A stretch of 64,000 nucleotides of DNA, from positions 186,001 to 250,000 of the forward strand of contig NZ_BAAACZ010000011.1 in NCBI RefSeq assembly GCF_039521975.1. Direction: 5' to 3'. How positions within the stretch are numbered: the stretch's first letter is position 1; every line of letters begins with the position of its first letter. The notes under the pieces were generated by a model. The model searched no databases. It saw only the letters and a program-made list of their open reading frames with translations, and was not told the origin of the DNA. Positions 9,023-18,577 of this stretch are shown piece after piece. Position numbers and translations under genes: made by a program. This DNA is from Alkalibacillus silvisoli. GTDB lineage: Bacteria; Bacillota; Bacilli; Bacillales; Alkalibacillaceae.

Positions 9023-10588
9023 ATGGATAGTATGGCAATTTTAATCATCTCCATTTTGCTAGCTTTAGTTGTCGGTACTGTTGTTGGTTATCTGATTCGT
9101 CGTTCGATTGCAGAAGCTAAAATTTCTAGTGCTGAAGATTTTGCTCGTAAAATAGAAGAGGAAGGCAGACGAAATGCTGATGCTGCCAAAAAGGAAGCTC
9201 TTTTAGAAGCTCAAGATGAGAACCATCGTTTACGACAAGAACAAGAAAAAGAGTTACGTGAGCGCCGAAATGAGATTCAAAAACAAGAGAATCGTCTCAT
9301 GCAAAAAGAAGAAACGCTCGATCGTAAAAGTGAAACGTTGGATAAACGTGAGCTAACATTAGAAAACAAAGAGGAGTCATTAAACGAAAAACAACAACAA
9401 CTTAATAAAGCTGAAAGCAAAGTGGAAGAATTGTTATCGACACAGCAGGCAGAACTAGAGAAAATTTCAGGCTATACAGAAGAACAAGCTAGACAAGTTA
9501 TTCTTGAACGCGTAGAGAATGAAATGTCACATGAAACTGCGATGATTATAAAACGTGAAGAATCTCGTGCGAAAGAAGAAGCTGATAAGAAAGCTAAAAA
9601 CATCTTATCCCTAGCCATTCAACGTTTAGCAGCTGAACACGTATCTGAAACAACTGTATCTGTTGTTAACTTACCAAACGATGAAATGAAAGGTCGTATT
9701 ATTGGTAGAGAAGGTCGTAATATCCGTACTTTAGAGACATTAACAGGAATTGATTTAATTATCGATGACACACCAGAAGCAGTCATTCTTTCTGGCTTTG
9801 ATCCGATACGTCGTGAAATTGCTCGTATTGCATTAGAGAACCTAGTTCAAGACGGTAGAATTCACCCAGCTCGCATTGAAGAAATGGTCGAAAAATCTCG
9901 TCGCGAAGTTGATGAGTACATTCGAGAAGTTGGGGAAGAAGCGACCTTTGATATCGGTGCACATGGCATCCATCCTGATTTAGTTAAAATTATTGGACGC
10001 CTAAAGTATCGTACAAGCTATGGTCAAAATGTGTTAAAACACTCATTAGAAGTTGCTTACTTATCAGGGCTTTTAGCTGGTGAATTAGGTGAAGATGAGC
10101 AGTTAGCAAGACGAGCTGGCTTACTACATGATATCGGAAAAGCCGTTGACCACGAAGTTGAGGGCAGTCACGTTGAGATCGGTAAAGAGTTAGGTCAAAA
10201 ATATAAAGAGAATAAAACTGTTGTTAATGCTATTGCTTCACACCATGGTGATGAAGAAGCAACTAGTATTATATCTGTTATTGTAGCTGCTGCCGATGCT
10301 CTATCAGCTGCAAGACCTGGTGCTAGAAGTGAGTCATTAGAGAATTATATTAAACGACTCGAAAAGCTTGAAGAAATAGCGGATGCATATGAAGGTGTTG
10401 AAAAATCATTTGCTATTCAAGCGGGACGTGAAGTTCGTATTATGGTGCGACCAGATGATATTGATGACTCGACTGCTGTCACTCTATCACGCGATATTCG
10501 ACAAAAGATTGAAGAAGGTTTAGAATATCCGGGCCACATTAAAGTAACAGTCATTCGAGAAACAAGAGCAGTAGAATATGCTAAGTAA
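9023..10588 (+). CDS. rny: Ribonuclease Y
   Basis: 521 residues, full length. One N-terminal transmembrane helix (residues ~4-24) anchors it; residues ~30-190 are a long charged coiled coil; the KH domain is at ~210-275 (VVNLPNDEMKGRIIGREGRN); the HD domain follows with HSLEVAYLSGLL and RAGLLHDIGKAVDHE, whose His-Asp pair binds the catalytic metal. RNase Y initiates mRNA decay and works with the Y-complex, one member of which (ricA) lies 4 kb downstream. SD AGAGGAGGTG precedes ATG 9023. Confidence 0.97.
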   Translation: MDSMAILIISILLALVVGTVVGYLIRRSIAEAKISSAEDFARKIEEEGRRNADAAKKEALLEAQDENHRLRQEQEKELRERRNEIQKQENRLMQKEETLDRKSETLDKRELTLENKEESLNEKQQQLNKAESKVEELLSTQQAELEKISGYTEEQARQVILERVENEMSHETAMIIKREESRAKEEADKKAKNILSLAIQRLAAEHVSETTVSVVNLPNDEMKGRIIGREGRNIRTLETLTGIDLIIDDTPEAVILSGFDPIRREIARIALENLVQDGRIHPARIEEMVEKSRREVDEYIREVGEEATFDIGAHGIHPDLVKIIGRLKYRTSYGQNVLKHSLEVAYLSGLLAGELGEDEQLARRAGLLHDIGKAVDHEVEGSHVEIGKELGQKYKENKTVVNAIASHHGDEEATSIISVIVAAADALSAARPGARSESLENYIKRLEKLEEIADAYEGVEKSFAIQAGREVRIMVRPDDIDDSTAVTLSRDIRQKIEEGLEYPGHIKVTVIRETRAVEYAK

Positions 10589-10589
10589 T

Positions 10590-10619
10590 AAAAGACGGCG
10601 AATAGCCGTCTTTTATTTT
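10590..10619 (+). terminator. Terminator after rny
   Basis: Perfect 10-bp stem AAAAGACGGC/GCCGTCTTTT with a 5-base loop and following ATTTTG. Confidence 0.9.
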
Positions 10620-10691
10620 GACGACAAATAATAATTATGTAAGGATAAAAGAAAAATATAAAAGAAAATAGGTTTTAGAAAGGAATTAGTT

Positions 10692-11489
10692 ATGAATATT
10701 CTATTTATTGGCGATATTGTAGGTAGGCCTGGTCGAACAGCACTCGAAAGCCAACTATCTAATCTAAAAAAACAACACAATGCAGACTTAACCATTGTAA
10801 ACGGTGAAAATGCTGCACATGGTAAAGGCATAACTAAAAAAATCTATCAGCAAATTCTTGATTGGGGCGCAGATATGGTTACATTAGGTAATCATGCTTG
10901 GGATAAAAGAGAGATCTTTGATTTTATTGACGAAGTCTCAAATTTAGTAAGACCAGCAAACTACCCAGAAGGCACGCCTGGAACAGGTTTGCAATTCATA
11001 AAAATCGGGAATAAGAAAGTAGCTGTTATTAATATTCAAGGAAGAACGTTTATGACCCCAATTGATGACCCTTTTACGATCGTGGATGGTTTAATTGAGC
11101 GAGCCAAAAAGGAAACAGATATCATATTTGTCGATTTTCATGCGGAGGCTACAAGTGAAAAGCAAGCAATGGGGTGGTACTTGGACGGTAAAGCTTCCGT
11201 TGTCGTTGGGACACATACACATATTCAAACTTCAGATGAACGAATTTTACCGAATAAAACTGCATATATTACAGATGTAGGGATGACTGGCCCATACAAT
11301 AGTATATTAGGTGTTGAGAAAGAAGCTGTTATTCGTAAGTTTAAAACAGGCTTGCCTGTTCGCTTCGATATTCCAGAAACTGATCAAACAGTATTAAGCG
11401 GAGTTGTCGTTAAAGTAGATTCTAAAACTGGAGAAGCAAAACAGATTAAAAGAATTTTAATAAATGATGACCATCTTAACTTCGAATAG
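10692..11489 (+). CDS. ymdB: Metallophosphoesterase YmdB (cyclic-nucleotide phosphodiesterase)
   Basis: 265 residues. Calcineurin-like metal ligands are intact: GDIVGRPGR at the N-terminus, NGENAAHGKG, LGNHAWDKREI, DFHAEATSEKQAMGW and the GTHTHIQTSDE motif. The family hydrolyses 2',3'-cyclic nucleotides and influences the biofilm/motility choice in B. subtilis. The rny-ymdB-spoVS order is conserved. SD AAAGGAA lies before ATG 10692. Confidence 0.95.
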   Translation: MNILFIGDIVGRPGRTALESQLSNLKKQHNADLTIVNGENAAHGKGITKKIYQQILDWGADMVTLGNHAWDKREIFDFIDEVSNLVRPANYPEGTPGTGLQFIKIGNKKVAVINIQGRTFMTPIDDPFTIVDGLIERAKKETDIIFVDFHAEATSEKQAMGWYLDGKASVVVGTHTHIQTSDERILPNKTAYITDVGMTGPYNSILGVEKEAVIRKFKTGLPVRFDIPETDQTVLSGVVVKVDSKTGEAKQIKRILINDDHLNFE

Positions 11490-11528
11490 ACAAATTATTT
11501 GAATTTTTCCGATAATTAGTTCATAATA

Positions 11529-11556
11529 ATAGGAATAGGTCGTAGATATGCTGAAT
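11529..11556 (+). promoter_or_regulatory. Probable sigma-H promoter of spoVS
   Basis: -35-like ATAGGAATA at 11529-11537, then 13 bases to CTGAAT at 11551-11556, matching the AGGAWWW / GAAT pattern of sigma-H promoters. spoVS is known to depend on sigma-H in B. subtilis. Position is 45 bases before the start codon. Confidence 0.6.
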
Positions 11557-11601
11557 AGATTATTTATGAAATCACTATAGTAATTGAAGGAGGAACTAGG
11601 G

Positions 11602-11862
11602 ATGGAAATACTAAAGGTATCATCAAAATCAAACCCAAATTCAGTGGCAGGTGCGTTAGCAAATGTTTTAAGAGAGCGTGGTTCTGCCGAAATTCAAGCG
11701 ATTGGTGCAGGTGCACTTAACCAAGCTGTTAAGGCAGTAGCCATTGCACGAGGTTTTGTTGCTCCTAGTGGTGTTGACTTGATTTGTATTCCAGCATTTA
11801 CAGACATTATGATCGAGCAAGAAGAACGTACGGCGATTAAATTAATCGTTGAGCCAAGATAA
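11602..11862 (+). CDS. spoVS: Stage V sporulation protein S
   Basis: 86 residues, exact family length, starting MEILKVSSKSNPNSVAGALA. Alba-like small nucleic-acid-binding fold by family knowledge. I use ATG 11602 with SD GAAGGAGGA; the upstream TTG at 11584 overlaps this SD. SpoVS is needed for progression of sporulation and affects septation. A sigma-H-like promoter is just upstream and a terminator follows. Confidence 0.95.
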   Translation: MEILKVSSKSNPNSVAGALANVLRERGSAEIQAIGAGALNQAVKAVAIARGFVAPSGVDLICIPAFTDIMIEQEERTAIKLIVEPR

Positions 11863-11962
11863 CAGTAAAGTAAAGAAACTTGGCGGGCATTCCTTTTATT
11901 TAAAATCAAAAAACGAGTTGGATTTATGTAGGTAAGACAAAATTAATACATTCTTATCTATC

Positions 11963-11997
11963 AAAAAGTGCAAAGCAAAATTGCTTTGTACTTTTTT
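11963..11997 (+). terminator. Terminator after spoVS
   Basis: AAAAAGTGCAAAGCAA and TGCTTTGTACTTTTTT arms with a 3-base loop; runs into a T-rich tract. Confidence 0.85.
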
Positions 11998-12146
11998 GTT
12001 CGGATTAAGTCGCAAGTGTTATTTGTTTATGGAAATCATTCTCATCGTCTTTTTTTCGAATAATTCATTGTATTATCCGATATTATTTGTAAAATGGAAT
12101 TATACGGGCCTATAAATTTAGGAAAGTTGGGAGAGGGGGATACGTT

Positions 12147-13061
12147 ATGGTTATAGATATTCACTGTGACGTTCTATTAAAACTATGGGAAGACAGATCA
12201 AAGTCTTTTGATGATGAGGATTTACATATTTCTTATTCAAAATGGGTAGATAGCCCAGTTAAAGTTCAATGTTTTGCGATCTTTGTGCCACCAGAGGCTG
12301 AGGTTGATTATTTCAATGCTTCTTTAGAAATGATAGACCTATTCCATGAGAGAGTTATAAAACCTTATGAAAATATTAAATGGGTACAATCAAAGGAAGA
12401 CATTGAAGCCTTACAGCCTCATGAAAAAGGGGCGATGTTAACGTTAGAAGGTTGTCATGTGATTGGTGATGATATTCATAAACTGAGAACATTATTAAGA
12501 CTAGGCATTAAAGCAGTAGGGTTAACTTGGAATAATGTGAATGCTGTGTCCGCTGGTACATGTGTTGAAGCACCAGAAAAAGGATTAACAAATTTCGGGA
12601 AACAAGTTGTTGAAGTCTTAAATGAGTTTAAAGTATTTACAGACTGCTCTCACTTATCACCTAAAGGGATTGATGATGTATTAGAGCATGCTGATTATCC
12701 AATGTTATCGCATTCTAACGTTAAAGCCGTATATGACCATGCCAGAAACATCTCAGATGACCAATTAACTCAGTTTTTTGCGAAGAAAGCACCAGTAGGT
12801 TTAACGTTTGTTCCTTATTTCACAGCTGACAAGGACTCTGTTGCCATAGAGGATCTAATCAAACATTTAGATCATTTATATCATTTAGGTGGAGAAGATT
12901 CGATTGCGTTCGGTTCAGATTTTGATGGGATTTCTAAAACAATTAAAAACTTAGAGCATATAGGCCATTATAACAATCTAATTGACCAGATTAAAAAGCG
13001 TTATTCTGAAGAAGACGTTTATAAGTTTAGTTATGATAATTTCGTTAGACATTTAGACTAA
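12147..13061 (+). CDS. Membrane dipeptidase-like metallopeptidase, M19 family
   Basis: 304 residues. DIHCDVLL at residues 4-11 supplies the first metal ligands, LTLEGCHVI the bridging Glu, LSHSNVKAV and the DHARN segment further His/Arg, and AFGSDFDG the C-terminal Asp; all fit renal-dipeptidase (M19) enzymes that cleave dipeptides, often with a D-amino acid. No signal peptide, so it is cytoplasmic. It sits alone between the spoVS terminator and miaB, where B. subtilis has threonine-catabolism genes instead. SD GGGAGAGGGGG precedes ATG 12147. Confidence 0.85.
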   Translation: MVIDIHCDVLLKLWEDRSKSFDDEDLHISYSKWVDSPVKVQCFAIFVPPEAEVDYFNASLEMIDLFHERVIKPYENIKWVQSKEDIEALQPHEKGAMLTLEGCHVIGDDIHKLRTLLRLGIKAVGLTWNNVNAVSAGTCVEAPEKGLTNFGKQVVEVLNEFKVFTDCSHLSPKGIDDVLEHADYPMLSHSNVKAVYDHARNISDDQLTQFFAKKAPVGLTFVPYFTADKDSVAIEDLIKHLDHLYHLGGEDSIAFGSDFDGISKTIKNLEHIGHYNNLIDQIKKRYSEEDVYKFSYDNFVRHLD

Positions 13062-13068
13062 TTTTAGA

Positions 13069-13110
13069 AAAACCCAAAAGTTTGTCTTATTTATGACAAC
13101 TTTTGGGTTT
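13069..13110 (+). terminator. Terminator after the dipeptidase gene
   Basis: AAACCCAAAAGTTTGTC paired with GACAACTTTTGGGTTT (one mismatch), loop of about 9 bases, followed by AAATTTG. Confidence 0.75.
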
Positions 13111-13217
13111 AAATTTGTATTTTTATTAAGTTTATTGTTAAAATCATGCTTAGCAATTATACTGTTAAGAGGTATCTGTATGTCGTATATTTGAGACCTA
13201 AGGAAAGGAGCTTTGTC

Positions 13218-14792
13218 ATGAACGAAGAGCAAAAGAAAGAGCAAAATCAAATAAAACAATCTAATCCATCGGACATAAAATCCGATACGGATAATTTAAC
13301 ACGCCTAAAAGACAAAACGTCAGACGACTTTGTGAAATATTTTGAAGCAACGTATGAACCACCTAACCTTAGAAAAGCACAAAAACGTGGTAAACAAGAA
13401 GTTAAATACCATGATGACTTCAAAATTGAGGAACAGTTTAAAGGGATTGGTGTAGGTAAAAAATATTTAATTCGTACGTACGGATGTCAAATGAATGAAC
13501 ATGATACAGAAGTCATGTCTGGATTACTAGAAGAGATGGGATATGAAGCAACAACAGATACTAAAGAGGCAGATTTTATTTTGCTTAACACTTGTGCGAT
13601 TCGCGAAAACGCAGAAAATAAAGTGTTTGGTGAAATTGGTCACTTAAAACCGTTAAAAGTGGAGAATCCTGACTTAATCATTGGTGTTTGTGGTTGTATG
13701 TCTCAAGAAGAGGCTGTTGTTAACCGTATTTTAGAAAAGCATCATCAAGTTGATTTAATCTTTGGAACGCATAATATTCATCGCCTACCTCAATTAGTAC
13801 AAAACGCACACTTAAGTAAAGAGCGTGTTGTTGAAGTATGGTCTAAAGAAGGAGACGTTATTGAAAACCTTCCAAAGCGCCGTCAAGGTAAAATCAAAGC
13901 TTGGGTTAACATTATGTACGGATGCGACAAGTTCTGTACTTACTGTATTGTTCCATATACACGTGGTAAAGAGCGCAGCCGCCTTCCAGAAGATATTATC
14001 CAAGAAGTTCGTCATTTAGCAGCACAAGGCTATAAAGAAGTGACATTATTAGGTCAAAATGTTAACGCTTATGGTAAAGATTTAGAAGGTATTGATTATG
14101 GTCTTGGTGATTTAATGGACGAAATCCGTAAAATTGACATTCCACGAGTACGTTTTACGACTTCACATCCTAGAGACTTTGATGATCGCTTAATCGAAGT
14201 TTTAGCAAAAGGTGGCAACTTAATGCCATACATTCACTTACCCGTTCAATCAGGTAATTCAAATGTATTGAAGTTAATGGGGCGTAAGTATACGCGTGAG
14301 CAATATTTAGAATTAGTACGAAAAATTAATGAAGCTATTCCACATGCTTCATTCTCAACCGACATTATAGTTGGTTTCCCAAATGAAACAGAAGAGCAAT
14401 TTGAAGATACATTATCGTTATACGATGAGGTAGGATTCGAGGGTGCCTATACATTTATTTTCTCACCAAGAGATGGTACGCCAGCAGCGAAATTTAACGA
14501 CAAAATTTCAATGGATGAGAAAAAGGAACGTTTACAACGGTTAAACCAAAAAGTAAATGCATACTCTAAAGCAGCAATGAAGAAGTACGAAGGTGAGACT
14601 GTTAAGGTACTAGTAGAAGGCGAAAGTAAAAATAATCCTGAAGTATTAGCTGGTTATACTGAACACAGTAAATTAGTTAACTTTATCGGACCAAAGTCAG
14701 CAGTTGGTCAAATTGTTGATGTGAAAATAACAGAAGCTAAAACATGGACGTTAGATGGCGTCATGGTTGAAGAGTCAGTTGAGGTGAGTTAA
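13218..14792 (+). CDS. miaB: tRNA-2-methylthio-N6-dimethylallyladenosine synthase MiaB
   Basis: 524 residues. N-terminal MTTase domain with YGCQMNEHDTEVMSG and the further cluster cysteines NTCAIRE and GVCGCM; radical-SAM motif CxxxCxxC in YGCDKFCTYCIVPYTRG at ~235; C-terminal TRAM domain. It adds the 2-methylthio group to i6A37, acting after MiaA, whose gene is 7 kb downstream. I start at ATG 13218 (SD AAAGGAG); the open frame reaches further upstream without an SD. One base separates its stop from ricA. Confidence 0.96.
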   Translation: MNEEQKKEQNQIKQSNPSDIKSDTDNLTRLKDKTSDDFVKYFEATYEPPNLRKAQKRGKQEVKYHDDFKIEEQFKGIGVGKKYLIRTYGCQMNEHDTEVMSGLLEEMGYEATTDTKEADFILLNTCAIRENAENKVFGEIGHLKPLKVENPDLIIGVCGCMSQEEAVVNRILEKHHQVDLIFGTHNIHRLPQLVQNAHLSKERVVEVWSKEGDVIENLPKRRQGKIKAWVNIMYGCDKFCTYCIVPYTRGKERSRLPEDIIQEVRHLAAQGYKEVTLLGQNVNAYGKDLEGIDYGLGDLMDEIRKIDIPRVRFTTSHPRDFDDRLIEVLAKGGNLMPYIHLPVQSGNSNVLKLMGRKYTREQYLELVRKINEAIPHASFSTDIIVGFPNETEEQFEDTLSLYDEVGFEGAYTFIFSPRDGTPAAKFNDKISMDEKKERLQRLNQKVNAYSKAAMKKYEGETVKVLVEGESKNNPEVLAGYTEHSKLVNFIGPKSAVGQIVDVKITEAKTWTLDGVMVEESVEVS

Positions 14793-14793
14793 T

Positions 14794-15204
14794 ATGGAAA
14801 ATTATACAAGACAAGAAGTCATTAAAGAAGCAAATGAGTTAGCGCAAAAGCTTGCAAACATTGAAGAGATTGATCGTTTTAAACAATTAGAAGTGAAAAT
14901 TAATCAAAGTAATAAAGTTCAAAGCTATATTAAGAAGATCAAAGCTTTACAAAAGCAGGCAGTTAATTTACAGCACTATGATAAGCATGAGGCACAAAAA
15001 CGTGTTGAAGAAGAATTAGACCGCTTACAGCAAGAATTAGATGAAATTCCAATCGTTCAAGAATTCAAAGACTCTCAAATCGTTGTTAATGACATTTTAC
15101 AACGTGTCACTCAAACGATCGCAGAAGAAGTCACAAACGAAATAATTCGTGCAACAGGCGGAAATGTTCTAAAAGGTGAAACAGGTAAAGAATTAAAAGA
15201 ATAA
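14794..15204 (+). CDS. ricA: RicA/YmcA family Y-complex protein
   Basis: 136 residues, helical YlbF/YmcA (Com_YlbF) family protein. RicA with RicF and RicT forms a complex that directs RNase Y processing and supports sporulation, competence and biofilm formation. Start ATG 14794, SD GAGGTGAG inside the end of miaB. This copy contains no cysteine at all, which is odd since the B. subtilis complex is described as carrying Fe-S clusters. Confidence 0.9.
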   Translation: MENYTRQEVIKEANELAQKLANIEEIDRFKQLEVKINQSNKVQSYIKKIKALQKQAVNLQHYDKHEAQKRVEEELDRLQQELDEIPIVQEFKDSQIVVNDILQRVTQTIAEEVTNEIIRATGGNVLKGETGKELKE

Positions 15205-15212
15205 CATCAATT

Positions 15213-15246
15213 AAAAGCGTTCTTCAAAATGAAGGACGCTTTTATC
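15213..15246 (+). terminator. Terminator after ricA
   Basis: AAAAGCGTTCTTC and GAAGGACGCTTTT arms with loop AAAAT. Confidence 0.85.
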
Positions 15247-15380
15247 GTTCCTGCCATATGAACGTTTTTATAGGCATCAGCATATGAATGAGTATACATC
15301 TATTAAGCTATAGATTTGAATCACAATAAATGCCTAACTGCCATAATATACAGTGGCTAATTAAAGAGGAGGAAAGTTAT

Positions 15381-15911
15381 ATGGCGGGTCGAGATTATCG
15401 TGAAATAATTACGAAAGCAGTTTGTGGTAAGGGTAAGAAGTTCACAGAAACCTCTCACACTGTTTCACCTAACTATAAACCGACAAGTATACTAGGTTGT
15501 TGGATTATTAATCATCAATATCAAGCAAAAAAGCGCGATCATGTTGTTGAAGTTTCAGGTGCATATGACATTAATGTATGGTATTCCTATGCAGACAACA
15601 CTAAAACAGAAGTGATTACAGAGCGAAAACAATACGTTGATAAAGTGCCTATTGCTATGAAAGATAATAAGTGCTTATCAACTAAATTTGATGTAGTCGC
15701 AAGATCAACACAACAGCCGAACACGTTAGAGTGTGTGATTGATGAAGCGAATAAAAACATTAAAGTAGAACTTGAGCGTGAATTTGTTGTAGACTTAATT
15801 GGTGAAACAAAGGTTTGGGCCAAAATTGAACCAGATGGCTTCGATGAGGATGAAGTTGATTTAGATGAATTAGAATCTGAATTAGCCGAAATTGAAATTG
15901 ATCGTGAATAA
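15381..15911 (+). CDS. cotE: Outer spore coat morphogenetic protein CotE
   Basis: 176 residues, family length. Starts MAGRDYREIITKAVCGKGKK, has the CotE core with GCWIINHQYQA and ends in the usual acidic tail (DGFDEDEVDLDELESELAE). SD GAGGAGGAAAG before ATG 15381; the frame upstream is open but lacks an SD. CotE is made in the mother cell and anchors the outer coat. Mother-cell promoters are expected in the 130-base gap upstream but I could not pick one with confidence. Confidence 0.95.
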   Translation: MAGRDYREIITKAVCGKGKKFTETSHTVSPNYKPTSILGCWIINHQYQAKKRDHVVEVSGAYDINVWYSYADNTKTEVITERKQYVDKVPIAMKDNKCLSTKFDVVARSTQQPNTLECVIDEANKNIKVELEREFVVDLIGETKVWAKIEPDGFDEDEVDLDELESELAEIEIDRE

Positions 15912-15922
15912 TGTGATATGCG

Positions 15923-15956
15923 ATAACCATACAGCTTTTTTCAGCTGTATGGTTAT
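15923..15956 (+). terminator. Hairpin after cotE
   Basis: Perfect 13-bp stem ATAACCATACAGC/GCTGTATGGTTAT with a T-rich 8-base loop. The 3' side is TA-rich rather than a clean T-run, so termination is likely but not certain. Confidence 0.65.
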
Positions 15957-16021
15957 ATTAATTGATTAGACAATCTATGCTATAATGGCGATTAGAGATT
16001 GACTATTGGGGGATACATAAC

Positions 16022-18565
16022 ATGGCTAAATATACGCCGATGATTGAACAATATTTAAAAATAAAAGATGCAAACAAAGATGCTTTTCTGTTCTTTCGAT
16101 TAGGTGACTTTTATGAGTTGTTTTTTGATGATGCTCTAAAAGCAGCTAAAGTATTGGAGATCACATTGACACAAAGAGATGCCGGGGGAGAAAAAATCCC
16201 TATGTGTGGTGTTCCTTTCCATTCAGCTGAAAACTATATCAAAACATTAATCGATAAAGGCTACAAAGTGGCAATATGTGAACAAGTAGAGGACCCACAA
16301 GCTTCAAAAGGTGTTGTAAAACGTGAAGTTGTCCAGATCGTAACACCTGGAACAATTATGGAAGGCAATATGTTAGATGAAGCACAAAACAACTTTATCG
16401 CTTCAATTACAGCTTATACAGATTATTATGTTATAGCATACATTGATTTATCAACGGGTGAATGCTTTGTTAGTTCAATCAATAGTTTTAAAGATGTGTT
16501 GAGTGAATTATATAATCGCCCGGTGAAAGAAGTCGTCATACCTTCAAATTTTTCTAAAGAAGATGAACAGTCAACGGTGGCTTATCTTAATGTCACGATT
16601 TCATATCAAGATACGTTTGACATTCCAGAGGAGTTTCATTACCTAATCGATGATCTAAACGATTCGAAATTGGCTGAAGCATTCGGACGCTTATTTCAGT
16701 ATATTTATCATTCACAAAAGCGCTTTTTAACTCATCTACAACAAGTTGAATATGTTCCTGTTGAACAATATATGAAGCTTGATTTATATTCAAAGCGGAA
16801 TTTGGAGTTAATGGAATCGATTCGTGATCAAAGTCAAAAAGGTACTTTATTATCAGTTTTAGATCAAACCACGACTGCAATGGGTGCAAGACGTTTAAAA
16901 AAGTGGCTTGACCGCCCATTGCTATCAAAAGCTACGATTGACAAGCGTCACGATCAAGTTCAAACTTTCCTAGATTACTTTTTTGAACGAGGGGAATTAC
17001 GAGAGTATTTAAAACAAGTGTATGATTTAGAACGCTTGGCTGGAAGAGTTTCATACGGGAATGTGAATGCTAGAGATTTACTTCAGTTGAAGAAATCACT
17101 AGGTGCTGTTCCCCATTTAAAACAAGTACTAAGTCAATTTGATTCTGATTTGATTACACAACTATTAGGTGACATTGATGTTTATCGTGACATTTATGAC
17201 CTATTAGACCAAAGCATTCATGATGAACCCCCAATTTCCATTACTGAGGGGGATATTATTATAGATGGTTATGACTCAAAGCTTGATGAGTATCGTGAAG
17301 CCTCAAGGAATGGTAAAGCATGGGTAGCACAACTTGAGGCAAAAGAGAGAGAAAATACTGGGATAAAGTCATTAAAAGTTGGTTTTAATAAAGTGTTCGG
17401 TTACTACATTGAAGTAACAAAAGCTAATCTTCCACAAGTTGATTTAGATCGGTTTGAACGAAAACAAACATTAGCTAATGCTGAGCGTTTTATAACCCCT
17501 GAGTTGAAAGAAAAAGAGCGTTTAATTTTAGAAGCTAAAGATAAGAGTGTTGCTTTAGAGTATGAATTATTTGTTGGCATTCGTGAACAAATGAAACAAT
17601 ATATCCCGCTATTACAAAAGTTAGCTGAACAAGTAAGTGAAATCGACGTACTCGTTAGCTTTGCGAATGTCAGTGAGGAAAATAACTACGTAAAGCCCAC
17701 CTTAAATGAAAACTATACTTTAGATGTCCAAGAAGGAAGACATCCAGTTGTAGAGCAAGTCATGCAAGAGGAGTTCGTTCCAAATAACTTTAAAATGAAA
17801 TCAGATACGAGTATTTTACTTATTACGGGTCCGAACATGGCGGGTAAAAGCACATACATGCGCCAACTCGGTTTAATGGCGGTTATGGCTCAGATTGGTT
17901 GTTTTATTCCGGCTACACAAGCTGAGTTACCTGTCTTTGATCAAATTTTTACACGTATCGGTGCAGCTGATGACCTTGTTTCAGGTCAAAGTACGTTTAT
18001 GGTTGAAATGTTAGAAGCGCAACATGCTGTCAGTCACGCAACGGAAAATAGTTTAATATTATTCGATGAGATTGGTAGAGGTACAAGCACTTACGACGGA
18101 ATGGCTCTAGCTCAATCAATTGTCGAACATTTACATGACCAAGTAGGGGCTAAAACGTTATTTGCTACACACTATCATGAATTAACCTCTTTAGAAGAAT
18201 CATTAGAGCAATTGCAAAATGTTCATGTCGAGGTTGTTGAACAAGATGGAGAAGTCGTCTTTTTACACCACATTAAACCTGGTAAAGCTGATAAAAGTTA
18301 TGGTGTTCATGTTGCCAAGTTAGCTGATTTACCTAATGAAATTATTGAGAGGGCTCATTACTTACTAGAAACATATGAAAGTACACAGTCTATTAAAGAT
18401 GAATACGTCAAAGAACAACAGTTAACATTGTTTAAAGAACAATCAGAAGCACCTGCAACTAAAGAGGTTGAAGTAGCCAAAACTTTACGCGATTTAAACC
18501 TTTTGAATATGACACCGATGGATGCTATGAATAAATTGTATGAACTACAAAAGAAACTGAACTAA
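16022..18565 (+). CDS. mutS: DNA mismatch repair ATPase MutS
   Basis: 847 residues. Mismatch-recognition domain with the Phe-x-Glu-type start (FFRLGDFYELFFDDA), connector, lever and clamp regions, then ATPase with Walker A GPNMAGKSTYMRQ (~610), the ABC signature region and LILFDEIGRGTSTYDGMA; the MutL/beta-clamp-facing tail ends in a short helix. Recognises mismatches and recruits MutL, encoded 12 bases downstream. SD GGGGG lies before ATG 16022; a TATAAT at about 15981 is a plausible -10 with a poor -35. Confidence 0.97.
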   Translation: MAKYTPMIEQYLKIKDANKDAFLFFRLGDFYELFFDDALKAAKVLEITLTQRDAGGEKIPMCGVPFHSAENYIKTLIDKGYKVAICEQVEDPQASKGVVKREVVQIVTPGTIMEGNMLDEAQNNFIASITAYTDYYVIAYIDLSTGECFVSSINSFKDVLSELYNRPVKEVVIPSNFSKEDEQSTVAYLNVTISYQDTFDIPEEFHYLIDDLNDSKLAEAFGRLFQYIYHSQKRFLTHLQQVEYVPVEQYMKLDLYSKRNLELMESIRDQSQKGTLLSVLDQTTTAMGARRLKKWLDRPLLSKATIDKRHDQVQTFLDYFFERGELREYLKQVYDLERLAGRVSYGNVNARDLLQLKKSLGAVPHLKQVLSQFDSDLITQLLGDIDVYRDIYDLLDQSIHDEPPISITEGDIIIDGYDSKLDEYREASRNGKAWVAQLEAKERENTGIKSLKVGFNKVFGYYIEVTKANLPQVDLDRFERKQTLANAERFITPELKEKERLILEAKDKSVALEYELFVGIREQMKQYIPLLQKLAEQVSEIDVLVSFANVSEENNYVKPTLNENYTLDVQEGRHPVVEQVMQEEFVPNNFKMKSDTSILLITGPNMAGKSTYMRQLGLMAVMAQIGCFIPATQAELPVFDQIFTRIGAADDLVSGQSTFMVEMLEAQHAVSHATENSLILFDEIGRGTSTYDGMALAQSIVEHLHDQVGAKTLFATHYHELTSLEESLEQLQNVHVEVVEQDGEVVFLHHIKPGKADKSYGVHVAKLADLPNEIIERAHYLLETYESTQSIKDEYVKEQQLTLFKEQSEAPATKEVEVAKTLRDLNLLNMTPMDAMNKLYELQKKLN

Positions 18566-18577
18566 AGGAGGACGCTT

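Noticed and set aside
12025..12050. Fur-like sequence upstream of the M19 dipeptidase gene
   Set aside because: About 12 of 15 matches and no iron-related function nearby.
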